Shown here: piece after piece, positions 6,825 through 12,151 of the stretch
How the letters are laid out: each line of letters starts with the position of its first letter
How positions within the stretch are numbered: the stretch's first letter is position 1
Origin: a virus
Direction: 5' to 3' (one strand)
IMG/VR virus record: IMGVR_UViG_3300006101_000059
Coordinates: 1 to 25,663 of that record
DNA: 25,663 bases
Notes under the pieces: model-generated
Database searches by the model: none
What the model was told of the DNA's origin: nothing
The model's input: the letters and a program-made list of their open reading frames with translations, nothing else
Translations under genes and position numbers: made by a program

Positions 6825-7469
6825 ATGGCTACTAAAGCCCTAGCAGTAGAAGTAAAAGATCAGATCACCAGTCTAAAAGATGGTGCTTACAAGCAAGCAG
6901 TAGCAAGCGACAAAATGCGTGGCGTTGCTCGCTATGTTTTAACCACTTGTAAGGGTTTCCCTGACGAAGTAGGCGACGAAGTTAAAGAGCAGTTATATGA
7001 CGGCTATCGTTTACGCTTCAACGAAACCAATCCCGCCAAGCGGTACGCAGTTATCAATGATCATTACCTATTGATCGACGGCTCTAATCCTGATCTTGAA
7101 AAGGAAAAGGAAGTTGTTTTGATTGGTACTGACTACTGTTTTGCATTTAGTCAGCAAGAGTATGGCAAGCTAAAGACTAGCGATCCATACAAGCACGCAG
7201 TCATCAAGGAATGGCGTGACAAGATCAATACCTATTGCTCTAATCGCTTAGGTGATCTCAAGCGTCAAGCTCGTACGATCCTCAATGAGGGTAAACAGAA
7301 AGAGCGTGGTGCTACATTAGATTTTGCTCACCGCATTATTGAAGTATTCAAAGGTGATCAGGGTTTAATTCAGAAGTGCAAAAATGCTTCCAAGCGTGGT
7401 GATACCACTGCTGATGAGAAGCGATTGAAGTTGTCCATTGACGCTTTCATGGTTCAATGGAATAAGTAA
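6825..7469 (+). CDS. 214-aa early protein, unknown function
   Basis: 214 aa. The reading frame extends upstream to 6747, but GAGGAGAAGCAAA just before 6825 and the predicted promoter overlapping the longer N-terminus fix this start. The protein is soluble, helix-rich and basic: an N-terminal helical segment (KDQITSLKDGAYKQAVASDK), a central KEKEVVLIGTDYCFAF strand pair, then long charged helices (NRLGDLKRQARTILNEGK). I recognise it only as a type often seen in uncharacterised aquatic phages. It is monocistronic, between promoter P2 and a very strong terminator, suggesting high, independently controlled early expression. A nucleic-acid-binding role would fit its charge but is inference. Confidence 0.85.
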   Translation: MATKALAVEVKDQITSLKDGAYKQAVASDKMRGVARYVLTTCKGFPDEVGDEVKEQLYDGYRLRFNETNPAKRYAVINDHYLLIDGSNPDLEKEKEVVLIGTDYCFAFSQQEYGKLKTSDPYKHAVIKEWRDKINTYCSNRLGDLKRQARTILNEGKQKERGATLDFAHRIIEVFKGDQGLIQKCKNASKRGDTTADEKRLKLSIDAFMVQWNK

Positions 7470-7474
7470 GACCT

Positions 7475-7509
7475 AGCCCTGCCAGTCCTAGACTGGTGGG
7501 GCTTTTTTT
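7475..7509 (+). terminator. Strong intrinsic terminator
   Basis: A 13-bp stem (7475-7487 with 7491-7503, two G-T pairs) and 3-base loop CTA, followed by a run of seven or more T. It begins 5 bp after the preceding stop. Confidence 0.95.
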
Positions 7510-7535
7510 CGCCCTGATTTTTACAAGCCCCCAAT

Positions 7536-7553
7536 TTGAAACCAGTTATTTGT
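7536..7553 (+). repeat. Copy 2 of 18-bp intergenic repeat
   Basis: TTGAAACCAGTTAYTTGT with T at the Y position, 27 bp after a terminator and 88 bp before a dyad element, matching the order seen at 6630-6728. GCGCG follows both copies. Confidence 0.6.
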
Positions 7554-7610
7554 CTTAGAGCGCGTGTGTGCGTGTGTCATTTAGAATTATCAGATTTGAT
7601 AGTGCAAGGT

Positions 7611-7641
7611 CGCTATTTAGCTTTCCACGATGTAGTGGAAA
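7611..7641 (+). repeat. Dyad element, exact copy with full left flank
   Basis: Left flank CGCTATTTAGCT, then TTTCCAC (7622-7628), loop GATGTA, GTGGAAA (7635-7641): 7-bp perfect arms. This is the best representative of the extended element. As RNA it folds into a 7-bp, 6-base-loop hairpin. Confidence 0.85.
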
Positions 7642-8006
7642 TTGAATTACACATAGTCCCGACGTGACTAGCTTGCCGTTATGTGTTTGACCAAAAAAGT
7701 TCTAAAACCGACTCGGAATTTTTACTACGTCTAGAATTTTTTTATTTAGTAAATTCAAAGACTTACAACGAAAATTCTAAATTCCAATCGGATTAGCAGA
7801 GGATGGGGGGTAAAAACATAAAAAAGGTGGGAGAGCAAGGCTTGTTTTCCCAATGCAAAAATGTAACGCAAGGTATTGTCCTCTCTCAAAATTTATTGGA
7901 ACATAGAATTTTTCTTCTTTTCTTTTATTTATTTAATAATAATAATAATAATATATCTATATAAATCATACACTTAACCCCTCAAAAAACATTAGAAATA
8001 AAGTTC

Positions 8007-8035
8007 CAGACTTTAGTAGACTATTGGTTTATACT
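8007..8035 (+). promoter_or_regulatory. Promoter candidate upstream of tandem-HTH gene
   Basis: CAGACT (8007-8012), 17-bp spacer, TATACT (8030-8035). The -10 matches the two strong promoters further right and the spacing is ideal, but the -35 is poor, so activation or weak basal activity is likely. Confidence 0.45.
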
Positions 8036-8071
8036 TGGAATATTCCGCAAAAAACGGAATTTAATTTCCAA
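8035..8071 (+). promoter_or_regulatory. Nested inverted repeat at the start of the leader
   Basis: Outer arms TTGGAA (8035-8040) and TTCCAA (8066-8071), and inner arms ATTCCG (8042-8047) and CGGAAT (8055-8060) around CAAAAAA. It covers the predicted transcript start of the following gene, so it may be an operator, possibly autoregulatory, or a 5' hairpin. GGAATATTCC at 8037-8046 is an alternative palindrome. Confidence 0.55.
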
Positions 8072-8091
8072 ACTAACAAGAAAGGTAAACC

Positions 8092-8451
8092 ATGTTTACA
8101 AATCAAATTTATAAGTTCAAGAATGAATCACGCACTATGAAGCAGTGGGCACAAAAGACAGGCTTATCAGTAGATGTGTTGCGCAGTCGTTGGAACAAGG
8201 GCAAACGAGGCGATAGTTTATTTGCACCAATCCCTGACCAAGATGAGCAGAACAGTTATTGCGTATACATCACGCATGACACAGGCGATGGAGAAGAAAC
8301 AAAGACTCTCAAAGAATGGGCACAGGAGTTCAACATGAACCCTAAAACTTTAGCCGCAAGGTATGGCAAAGGTGAAAGAGATAGCCACGTATTACTACGA
8401 CCAAAAGGAGTTCATGCCAAAGTCATTAAACAAAGATATCGTATCAGCTAA
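8092..8451 (+). CDS. Tandem helix-turn-helix DNA-binding protein
   Basis: 119 aa with AAAGG seven bases before the ATG. It contains two copies of one module: residues 15-48 (MKQWAQKTGLSVDVLRSRW, then KGKRGDSLFAP) and 72-103 (LKEWAQEFNMNPKTLAARY, then GKGERDSHVLLRP). Each copy reads as helix, turn, recognition helix (S/T-hydrophobic-x-x-R-x-x-x-G). The same module ends the HNH-like protein at 23759, as in HNH homing-type nucleases where it binds DNA; here no nuclease domain is present. Two joined HTH units could read a two-fold symmetric site with one polypeptide. The gene has its own promoter candidate and operator-like repeat, so a phage transcription regulator is the most likely role; the target is unknown. 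Confidence 0.82.
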   Translation: MFTNQIYKFKNESRTMKQWAQKTGLSVDVLRSRWNKGKRGDSLFAPIPDQDEQNSYCVYITHDTGDGEETKTLKEWAQEFNMNPKTLAARYGKGERDSHVLLRPKGVHAKVIKQRYRIS

Positions 8452-8468
8452 AAAAGTCATATACCAGC

Positions 8469-8497
8469 TTGATTTATATGTCAAGTTGTGGTATACT
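8469..8497 (+). promoter_or_regulatory. Strong sigma70-like promoter P3 (extended -10)
   Basis: TTGATT (8469-8474), 17 bp, TATACT (8492-8497), with TGG giving an extended -10. It belongs to a roughly 50-bp direct repeat (8450-8500 and 9759-9810) that includes a conserved AAAAAAGTCATA upstream, so the whole promoter was duplicated. It drives the 8602-9195 gene group. Confidence 0.75.
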
Positions 8498-8546
8498 AAT
8501 AATGTCGATGGGCGATCTTTTTCGGTAGTAGCTAGTTGCTCAACGA

Positions 8547-8575
8547 CTATTTAGCTTTCCACGGTGTCGTGGAAA
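8547..8575 (+). repeat. Dyad element, exact copy with left flank
   Basis: ACTATTTAGCT, then TTTCCAC (8556-8562), GGTGTC, GTGGAAA (8569-8575). G-C closure of the loop extends the stem to 8 bp. It lies in the leader between promoter P3 and the gene at 8602. Confidence 0.85.
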
Positions 8576-8601
8576 ACATAACCTAATCAAAGGAGAAACA
8601 A

Positions 8602-8793
8602 ATGGGCAAACTTAAACAATCCCTAATCGAGTTCGAAGAACAACGTGCTTGCAAAGGGCGACCAACCCTCGATCCACGCAATCGTGGAATGGTAGATAGC
8701 GACGAAGAGTGGGCGATCTACGAAGCGGAGTTCAACGACTGGCTGGACAAGTACGAAGCATCGTTCGGTAATCAAGGAGCAAACCATGATTGA
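8602..8793 (+). CDS. 63-aa acidic protein, unknown function
   Basis: 63 aa with AAAGGAGAAACAA before the ATG. It is acidic and helical (QSLIEFEEQRACKGRP, then DSDEEWAIYEAEFNDWLDKYEASF), with no known motif. The coding sequence carries an exact dyad element at 8673-8688. It overlaps the next gene by 8 bp and is the first of three coupled small genes behind promoter P3. Function not recognised. Confidence 0.8.
   Translation: MGKLKQSLIEFEEQRACKGRPTLDPRNRGMVDSDEEWAIYEAEFNDWLDKYEASFGNQGANHD
8673..8688. repeat. Dyad element, exact copy, intragenic
   Basis: TCCAC GCAATC GTGGA inside the 63-aa gene. The left flank is not conserved beyond GA. Confidence 0.8.
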
Positions 8794-9004
8794 TGAGACT
8801 TTTAATCCACAGTGCAAGCTATGCGGTGATACCTACGACGAGCAACGCTTTCGACTGGGCTATGCAGTTTGTTGTCCATGCGGTGATGAGATCGCAAAGA
8901 AGGTGGTTCGCACAGTTGCTCCCATGCACAAGAGCAATTACGTTCTTATCACAGACAAGTCCGACTTGGTAGGACTCAACAACAAAGGGGGGTTGGTGAA
9001 ATGA
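8786..9004 (+). CDS. Small zinc-ribbon-like protein
   Basis: 72 aa with two cysteine pairs, CKLC (residues 10-13) and CCPC (29-32), spaced as in a zinc ribbon or treble-clef knuckle. A basic helix (EIAKKVVRTVAPMHKS) and a short beta-like tail (NYVLITDKSDLVGL) follow. AAGGAG seven bases upstream fixes the start, and the gene overlaps its neighbours by 8 and 4 bp. Zinc knuckles of this size in phages usually bind nucleic acid or a host polymerase; which applies here cannot be told. Confidence 0.8.
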   Translation: MIDETFNPQCKLCGDTYDEQRFRLGYAVCCPCGDEIAKKVVRTVAPMHKSNYVLITDKSDLVGLNNKGGLVK

Positions 9005-9195
9005 AAATCATCAAGCTATACCGCAACCCTAATAAGCCTGAGTTCTACAAGCTAGTCCGTAGCGACGACCATGCTCTATTAGTTAATTACCCGATAGATA
9101 AACCTAACCGCAAGCGAGAGGCGAGGTGGTTTTACTTTGACGAAGTCTACATAGACTGGGTTAGAACATTCATAGGAGAAGAACATGAAGCATGA
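9001..9195 (+). CDS. 64-aa basic/aromatic protein, unknown function
   Basis: 64 aa; ATGA overlap with the preceding stop. It is rich in Lys, Arg and aromatic residues (RNPNKPEFYKLVRSDDH, then KREARWFYFDEVYIDWVRTF) in a pattern of short strands, like a small single-domain DNA- or protein-binding fold. GGGGGG precedes the ATG (from AAAGGGGGGTTGGTGAAATG). No family recognised. Confidence 0.72.
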   Translation: MKIIKLYRNPNKPEFYKLVRSDDHALLVNYPIDKPNRKREARWFYFDEVYIDWVRTFIGEEHEA

Positions 9196-9224
9196 AAGCG
9201 AAGCGATGGCATGGATGGTAAGGG

Positions 9225-9255
9225 TGCTATTTAACTATCCATTACATAGTGGAAA
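9225..9255 (+). repeat. Dyad element, 9/10 copy (TCCAT-N6-GTGGA) with left flank
   Basis: GCTATTTAACTA, then TCCAT TACATA GTGGA (9238-9253), in the leader of the gene at 9297. CTAT/ATAG inside the element gives an alternative pairing. Confidence 0.7.
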
Positions 9256-9296
9256 AGAACCAAAGCGATTTAACACTTATAAAAGGAGAGTCAATC

Positions 9297-9722
9297 ATGG
9301 GTTATAGATCAACAGTTGCGTATTCAATACGCTTTACACCTAACAACCAAGACACTAAACAGGAAGAATTGAAAGGCTCGTTCGAGTTATTCCTAACCCA
9401 AGCTATGAAACATGAAGATACTGCTAGGTGTTTTGATGATAGCGATAGCGATAACTTGTCAGTTGATGTAGATGGGTGCGCAATAAATTTTCTAGCCGAA
9501 GACGTGAAGTGGTATGAGGATTATGCCGACGTTAAATGCCATGAGGACTTACTGCAAATGGCAAGAGACTGGATCGAGGAAGATAACCCTCACTCACAGT
9601 ATTTAGGCTATGCGTTTGCAAGGGTTGGAGAGGATGCCCAAGATATTGTCGAGGAAGTTGGTGGTAATGCCGACTATGACTGGGTGTCTGTATCACGTCA
9701 GGTAATTGTGGATTGGATGTGA
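9297..9722 (+). CDS. 141-aa acidic phage protein, unknown function
   Basis: 141 aa. The frame opens at 9249, but AAAAGGAGAG at 9281-9290 selects the ATG at 9297 (MGYRSTVAYSIRF). It is strongly acidic: DDSDSDNLSVDVDG in the middle, then a helical and aspartate/glutamate-rich C-terminal half. MGYRST-starting proteins are widespread in phages without known function; acidic proteins of this type can be DNA mimics, which is only a suggestion. A dyad element lies in its leader. Confidence 0.82.
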   Translation: MGYRSTVAYSIRFTPNNQDTKQEELKGSFELFLTQAMKHEDTARCFDDSDSDNLSVDVDGCAINFLAEDVKWYEDYADVKCHEDLLQMARDWIEEDNPHSQYLGYAFARVGEDAQDIVEEVGGNADYDWVSVSRQVIVDWM

Positions 9723-9778
9723 AACAAATTAACCGCCAAGAAGTACCGAGTGTCATATAAAAAAGTCATACATCACCA

Positions 9779-9807
9779 TTGACTTATATGTAAAGTTGTA
9801 GTATACT
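9779..9807 (+). promoter_or_regulatory. Strong sigma70-like promoter P4
   Basis: TTGACT (9779-9784), 17 bp, TATACT (9802-9807), near-identical to P3 across about 50 bp. It drives the 25-aa membrane peptide and the DUF3150/MoxR/VWA gene group. Confidence 0.8.
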
Positions 9808-9830
9808 TATCATAGTGAAGGGAGCAATTT

Positions 9831-9908
9831 ATGTTCAAGTTGTTTTTGTTTTTGGTGTGGTTTTATATAGCGATCCACGTCGTAGTGGATTTCAATTTAA
9901 TCAAGTAA
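9831..9908 (+). CDS. 25-aa single-pass membrane peptide
   Basis: A 25-codon frame with AGGGAG seven bases before its ATG, beginning about 17 bases after the predicted start of the P4 transcript. The peptide is almost entirely hydrophobic (FKLFLFLVWFYIAIHVVV) with a short charged end (DFNLIK), so it would span the inner membrane once. The dyad element at 9874-9889 lies inside it. The next gene's Shine-Dalgarno overlaps its stop, so it may alternatively be a leader peptide controlling that gene. No homologue is known to me. Confidence 0.6.
   Translation: MFKLFLFLVWFYIAIHVVVDFNLIK
9873..9890. repeat. Dyad element, exact copy
   Basis: ATCCAC (9873-9878), GTCGTA, GTGGAT (9885-9890). The left flank TTATATAGCG is a degenerate form of the conserved one. 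It sits in the 25-aa peptide, 66 bp downstream of the P4 -10. Confidence 0.85.
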
Positions 9909-9919
9909 AGGAGAAGTAA

Positions 9920-10834
9920 ATGGAAATGAATCTAGAAATGCCTGAGCATTTAATCTCATTGGCGAGTAGTGCGGTGCTAGTCAGCGTTGACATCAGCGTG
10001 TGGTCAGCAACCAAACAGGATCGGGGTATCAGTGATGAGGTTACTACCTCAAAGAACGCTGATAAGTCCGCGGGCAGGTATGTTAAGAATCTCTTAGCTA
10101 ATCATCCCAAACATAAGGCAGTCGTTAACTATCGGCAAACCATCTATAACTGGCTTCAGCGTCGCACCTATCGTTGGAATCAGTCTCAGCAATTACTGCC
10201 AAGTATTGATGTGCCTAAGTTCAAGCAAGAGTATCACGAGCATGAAATAGCTTTCCATGCCCTAGTGGATTCATTGGTAACGGACTATGACTCAATCGTG
10301 TCGGATATGGCTTTCAAGCAAGGCACTATGTTCAATCGTGCAGACTATCCAAGTGCAGAGCAAGTCAAGACGAAGTTCAGCTTGAATCTGTATGTGTCAG
10401 AAGTGCCTACGAATGACTTTAGATGTGGCATAGCTAAGGACATCGCTGATGATTTGTTTACAACACTCAGTAATCAAGCGCAAGGGATTATAGATTCGAT
10501 TGCCCAAGAACAGTCAGAACGCATGGTCGAGGTGATGGAGTCCATCAGTCATTGTTGCGGTGTAGATGAGTATGAGTATGGTAATGAAGTGCGAACCAAG
10601 CGCAGAAAAATTTACGAGGGAACGCTACAAAAAGCTAGAGATTACATCGAAAGTTTTAAGCGATTTAATCTTAAGAATGATTCAGGATTAGAGTTGGCTC
10701 GTGCGTCGCTAGAGAAAGTTTTAAATGGTGTAAAGGCAGAGGACATCCGTGATTCCGATGCGGTGCGCCATCATGTTAAGGAAGGGATAGACGATATTCT
10801 TTCCAAGTTCGGTAGTTTCCAATCCACGATGTAA
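9920..10834 (+). CDS. DUF3150-like protein
   Basis: 304 aa; AAAGGAGAAGTAA precedes the ATG. The N-terminal part (VSVDISVWSATKQDRGISDEV, then KSAGRYVKNLL) resembles DUF3150 proteins, which in phages and plasmids lie beside MoxR-type ATPases and VWA proteins, as here. It is helix-rich, with mid-region YHEHEIAFHALVDSLV and a long charged C-terminal helix; there is one CC pair (SHCCGVDEYEYG, about 210) and no catalytic motif. Likely third component of a MoxR/VWA chaperone-like module; its exact task is unknown. A 9/10 dyad (10254) lies in the gene and a decayed one (10823) spans the stop. Confidence 0.78.
   Translation: MEMNLEMPEHLISLASSAVLVSVDISVWSATKQDRGISDEVTTSKNADKSAGRYVKNLLANHPKHKAVVNYRQTIYNWLQRRTYRWNQSQQLLPSIDVPKFKQEYHEHEIAFHALVDSLVTDYDSIVSDMAFKQGTMFNRADYPSAEQVKTKFSLNLYVSEVPTNDFRCGIAKDIADDLFTTLSNQAQGIIDSIAQEQSERMVEVMESISHCCGVDEYEYGNEVRTKRRKIYEGTLQKARDYIESFKRFNLKNDSGLELARASLEKVLNGVKAEDIRDSDAVRHHVKEGIDDILSKFGSFQSTM
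10254..10269. repeat. Dyad element, 9/10 copy (TCCAT-N6-GTGGA), intragenic
   Basis: TCCAT GCCCTA GTGGA preceded by AATAGCTT, which matches the conserved left flank (TTTAGCTT) despite lying inside a gene. Confidence 0.55.
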
Positions 10835-10838
10835 TGAC
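10823..10838. repeat. Decayed dyad element (8/10)
   Basis: TCCAC GATGTA ATGAC. The left arm and loop are identical to the 7624 copy. It spans the stop codon of the DUF3150-like gene and ends 10 bp before the next Shine-Dalgarno. Confidence 0.4.
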
Positions 10839-10859
10839 ATTCTAAATAAGGAGAAGCAA

Positions 10860-11933
10860 ATGTCTAAATTAAATTTCAATTCCACAGTAACCATCAACGA
10901 GTTACGCAAAACCATTCCTATAATAGGCTCATACCTCACACCAATCATACTGTCTGAACCTGGTTGTGGTAAGACCTCTCTGTTATCTATGATTCGTCAG
11001 GATTTGGGCGAAGACTATGACTATATCTATGTGGACTGCCCTGTCAAGGATATGTCGGACATCGGTATGACTATTCCAAACCACCAAACCCAAAGCCTCG
11101 AATACTATGTGTCATCTCTCTTCATGCTTGACTCTCCTAAGCCAAAGGTCATTTTACTTGACGAGTTCATGAAGTCTCCCAAGCTATTGCAAGTTATCTT
11201 CACCCGTCTGATGTTGGAAAGAATGGTAGGTGATCGTCCACTACCTAGTGGATCAATAGTTTTCGGGACATCAAACAATGCAAGCGATGGGGTAGGCGAC
11301 ACAATGCTTGCCCATGCTGGTAATCGTGTGTGCATCATGGAGATGAGTAAGCCAACAGTTAATGAATGGTTAGAGTGGTCATCAGCTAATGGTATCTCTC
11401 GTGTTGTTCGTGCTTTCGTTGCGATGTTCCCTCGGACATTGGCAAGTTACAGAGATGGCAACCAAGACGACAATCCGTATGTGTTCAATCCTAAGAAGAC
11501 TGCCCTGTCATTCTGTTCTCCTCGTTCTCTTGCTAAGTGCGATGTGATCGTGAAGAATAGAGATTACTTAGGCGATAACGCTACGATGGTCGCATTGGCT
11601 GGCACTATCGGTGCAAGCGGTGCTGGTGATATGTCAGCGTTCCTATCGTTGGAGAAAACTCTAGTCGATGTGAAGGACATTGTGAAATCTCCAGATAGCA
11701 TTAAAGTTCCCGAAGAAATCTCAGCGCAGTTAATGATTATGTTCCAAGCGGTAGACGTGCTAGAGACACAGGATGAGCTAACGAAGTTCATGACTTTCGT
11801 TAATAAAATTCCTAGTTCAGAGGTGCAAGCGGTGTTCTTTACTATGATGATGCGCAATACAAAGTCTATCAAGTTGGCTCGCAACAATCTGCAGATTGCA
11901 GAGTGGGCTAAGAATAACCATGAGTTGTTTTAA
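10860..11933 (+). CDS. MoxR-type AAA+ ATPase
   Basis: 357 aa; AAGGAGAAGCAA before the ATG. It has Walker A SEPGCGKTS (32-40), a Tyr/Asp-rich strand YIYVDCPVKDMSDIG typical of MoxR/dynein-related AAA proteins, Walker B KVILLDE (96-102), sensor 1 IVFGTSNN (133-140) and an arginine-finger candidate in GNR (154-156). The C-terminal helical lid runs from about 200. Members usually remodel or load a VWA-domain partner, and that partner is two genes downstream. It carries an exact dyad at 11237. Located in the cytoplasm; the substrate is unknown. Confidence 0.9.
   Translation: MSKLNFNSTVTINELRKTIPIIGSYLTPIILSEPGCGKTSLLSMIRQDLGEDYDYIYVDCPVKDMSDIGMTIPNHQTQSLEYYVSSLFMLDSPKPKVILLDEFMKSPKLLQVIFTRLMLERMVGDRPLPSGSIVFGTSNNASDGVGDTMLAHAGNRVCIMEMSKPTVNEWLEWSSANGISRVVRAFVAMFPRTLASYRDGNQDDNPYVFNPKKTALSFCSPRSLAKCDVIVKNRDYLGDNATMVALAGTIGASGAGDMSAFLSLEKTLVDVKDIVKSPDSIKVPEEISAQLMIMFQAVDVLETQDELTKFMTFVNKIPSSEVQAVFFTMMMRNTKSIKLARNNLQIAEWAKNNHELF
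11237..11252. repeat. Dyad element, exact copy, intragenic
   Basis: TCCAC TACCTA GTGGA in the MoxR gene. Here the pairing extends to TCCACTA/TAGTGGA with only CC between, a near-perfect 16-bp palindrome. Confidence 0.8.
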
Positions 11934-11940
11934 TTAACTA

Positions 11941-11956
11941 TCCACGAGGTGATGGA
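11941..11956. repeat. Dyad element, 9/10 copy, overlapping a Shine-Dalgarno
   Basis: TCCAC GAGGTG ATGGA, preceded by TTTAATTAACTA (degenerate left flank). The GAGGTG in the loop is the ribosome binding site of the next gene, so the hairpin could expose or hide it. Confidence 0.65.
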
Positions 11957-11957
11957 A

Positions 11958-12149
11958 ATGGAAATAAGTTATAGCGAAGCGTTTTTAATTGTGTGGGCAT
12001 CAGTGATGACTATTCTGTATGTTACCAAGTGTAATGATATGGAAGGGTTTAAGCAGTTCACAGTTCACAAACTTAAGCGAGTAGCAAGTGGTGATGCCCA
12101 TGTAGTAGATCATGGGGATCGTGTAGAAATTATTGAGAAGAGGAGTTAA
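11958..12149 (+). CDS. Small membrane protein in the MoxR/VWA group
   Basis: 63 aa from the ATG at 11958, chosen because GAGGTG (11946-11951) is then 6-7 bases upstream; a GTG at 11949 and an ATG at 11952 are in the same frame. There is one hydrophobic segment near the N-terminus (AFLIVWASVMTILYVT, 8-23), then a basic amphipathic stretch (FKQFTVHKLKRVASGD) and an acidic end. It would anchor to the inner membrane with its tail inside. It stands between the ATPase and its VWA partner, so it may tether that module to the membrane; inference from position. Confidence 0.68.
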   Translation: MEISYSEAFLIVWASVMTILYVTKCNDMEGFKQFTVHKLKRVASGDAHVVDHGDRVEIIEKRS

Positions 12150-12151
12150 TC

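Larger units (their letters stand above)
7510..8006. other. AT-rich non-coding region with repeats; possible origin
   Basis: About 500 bp with no supportable gene. In order it holds the 18-bp repeat (7536), a GTGTGTGCGTGTGT tract (7563-7577), a perfect dyad element (7622-7641), inverted arms TAGAATTTT (7732-7740) and AAAATTCTA (7781-7789), and related GGAATTT/AAATTCC and CCGA/TCGG pairs on both sides. It ends in an AT-only stretch with six or seven TAA units followed by TATATCTATATAAAT (about 7936-7972). A long AT-rich tract next to inverted repeats is what an unwinding element of an origin looks like, but no cluster of good DnaA boxes is visible. Confidence 0.45.

Noticed and set aside
7936-7972. 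(TAA)n tract as a functional microsatellite
   Set aside because: Too short to call on its own; described only as part of the AT-rich region.
8363-8554. 63-aa frame overlapping the tandem-HTH gene and promoter P3
   Set aside because: It lacks a ribosome site, covers promoter P3 and a dyad leader, and ends in low-quality sequence; the 8092 frame explains the region.
6713-9878. Dyad half-sites as DnaA boxes (CTATCCAC, TTTCCAC)
   Set aside because: They lack the full TTATNCACA form, and the strict two-fold N6 arrangement and genome-wide spread are unlike DnaA box clusters; kept only as a remark.
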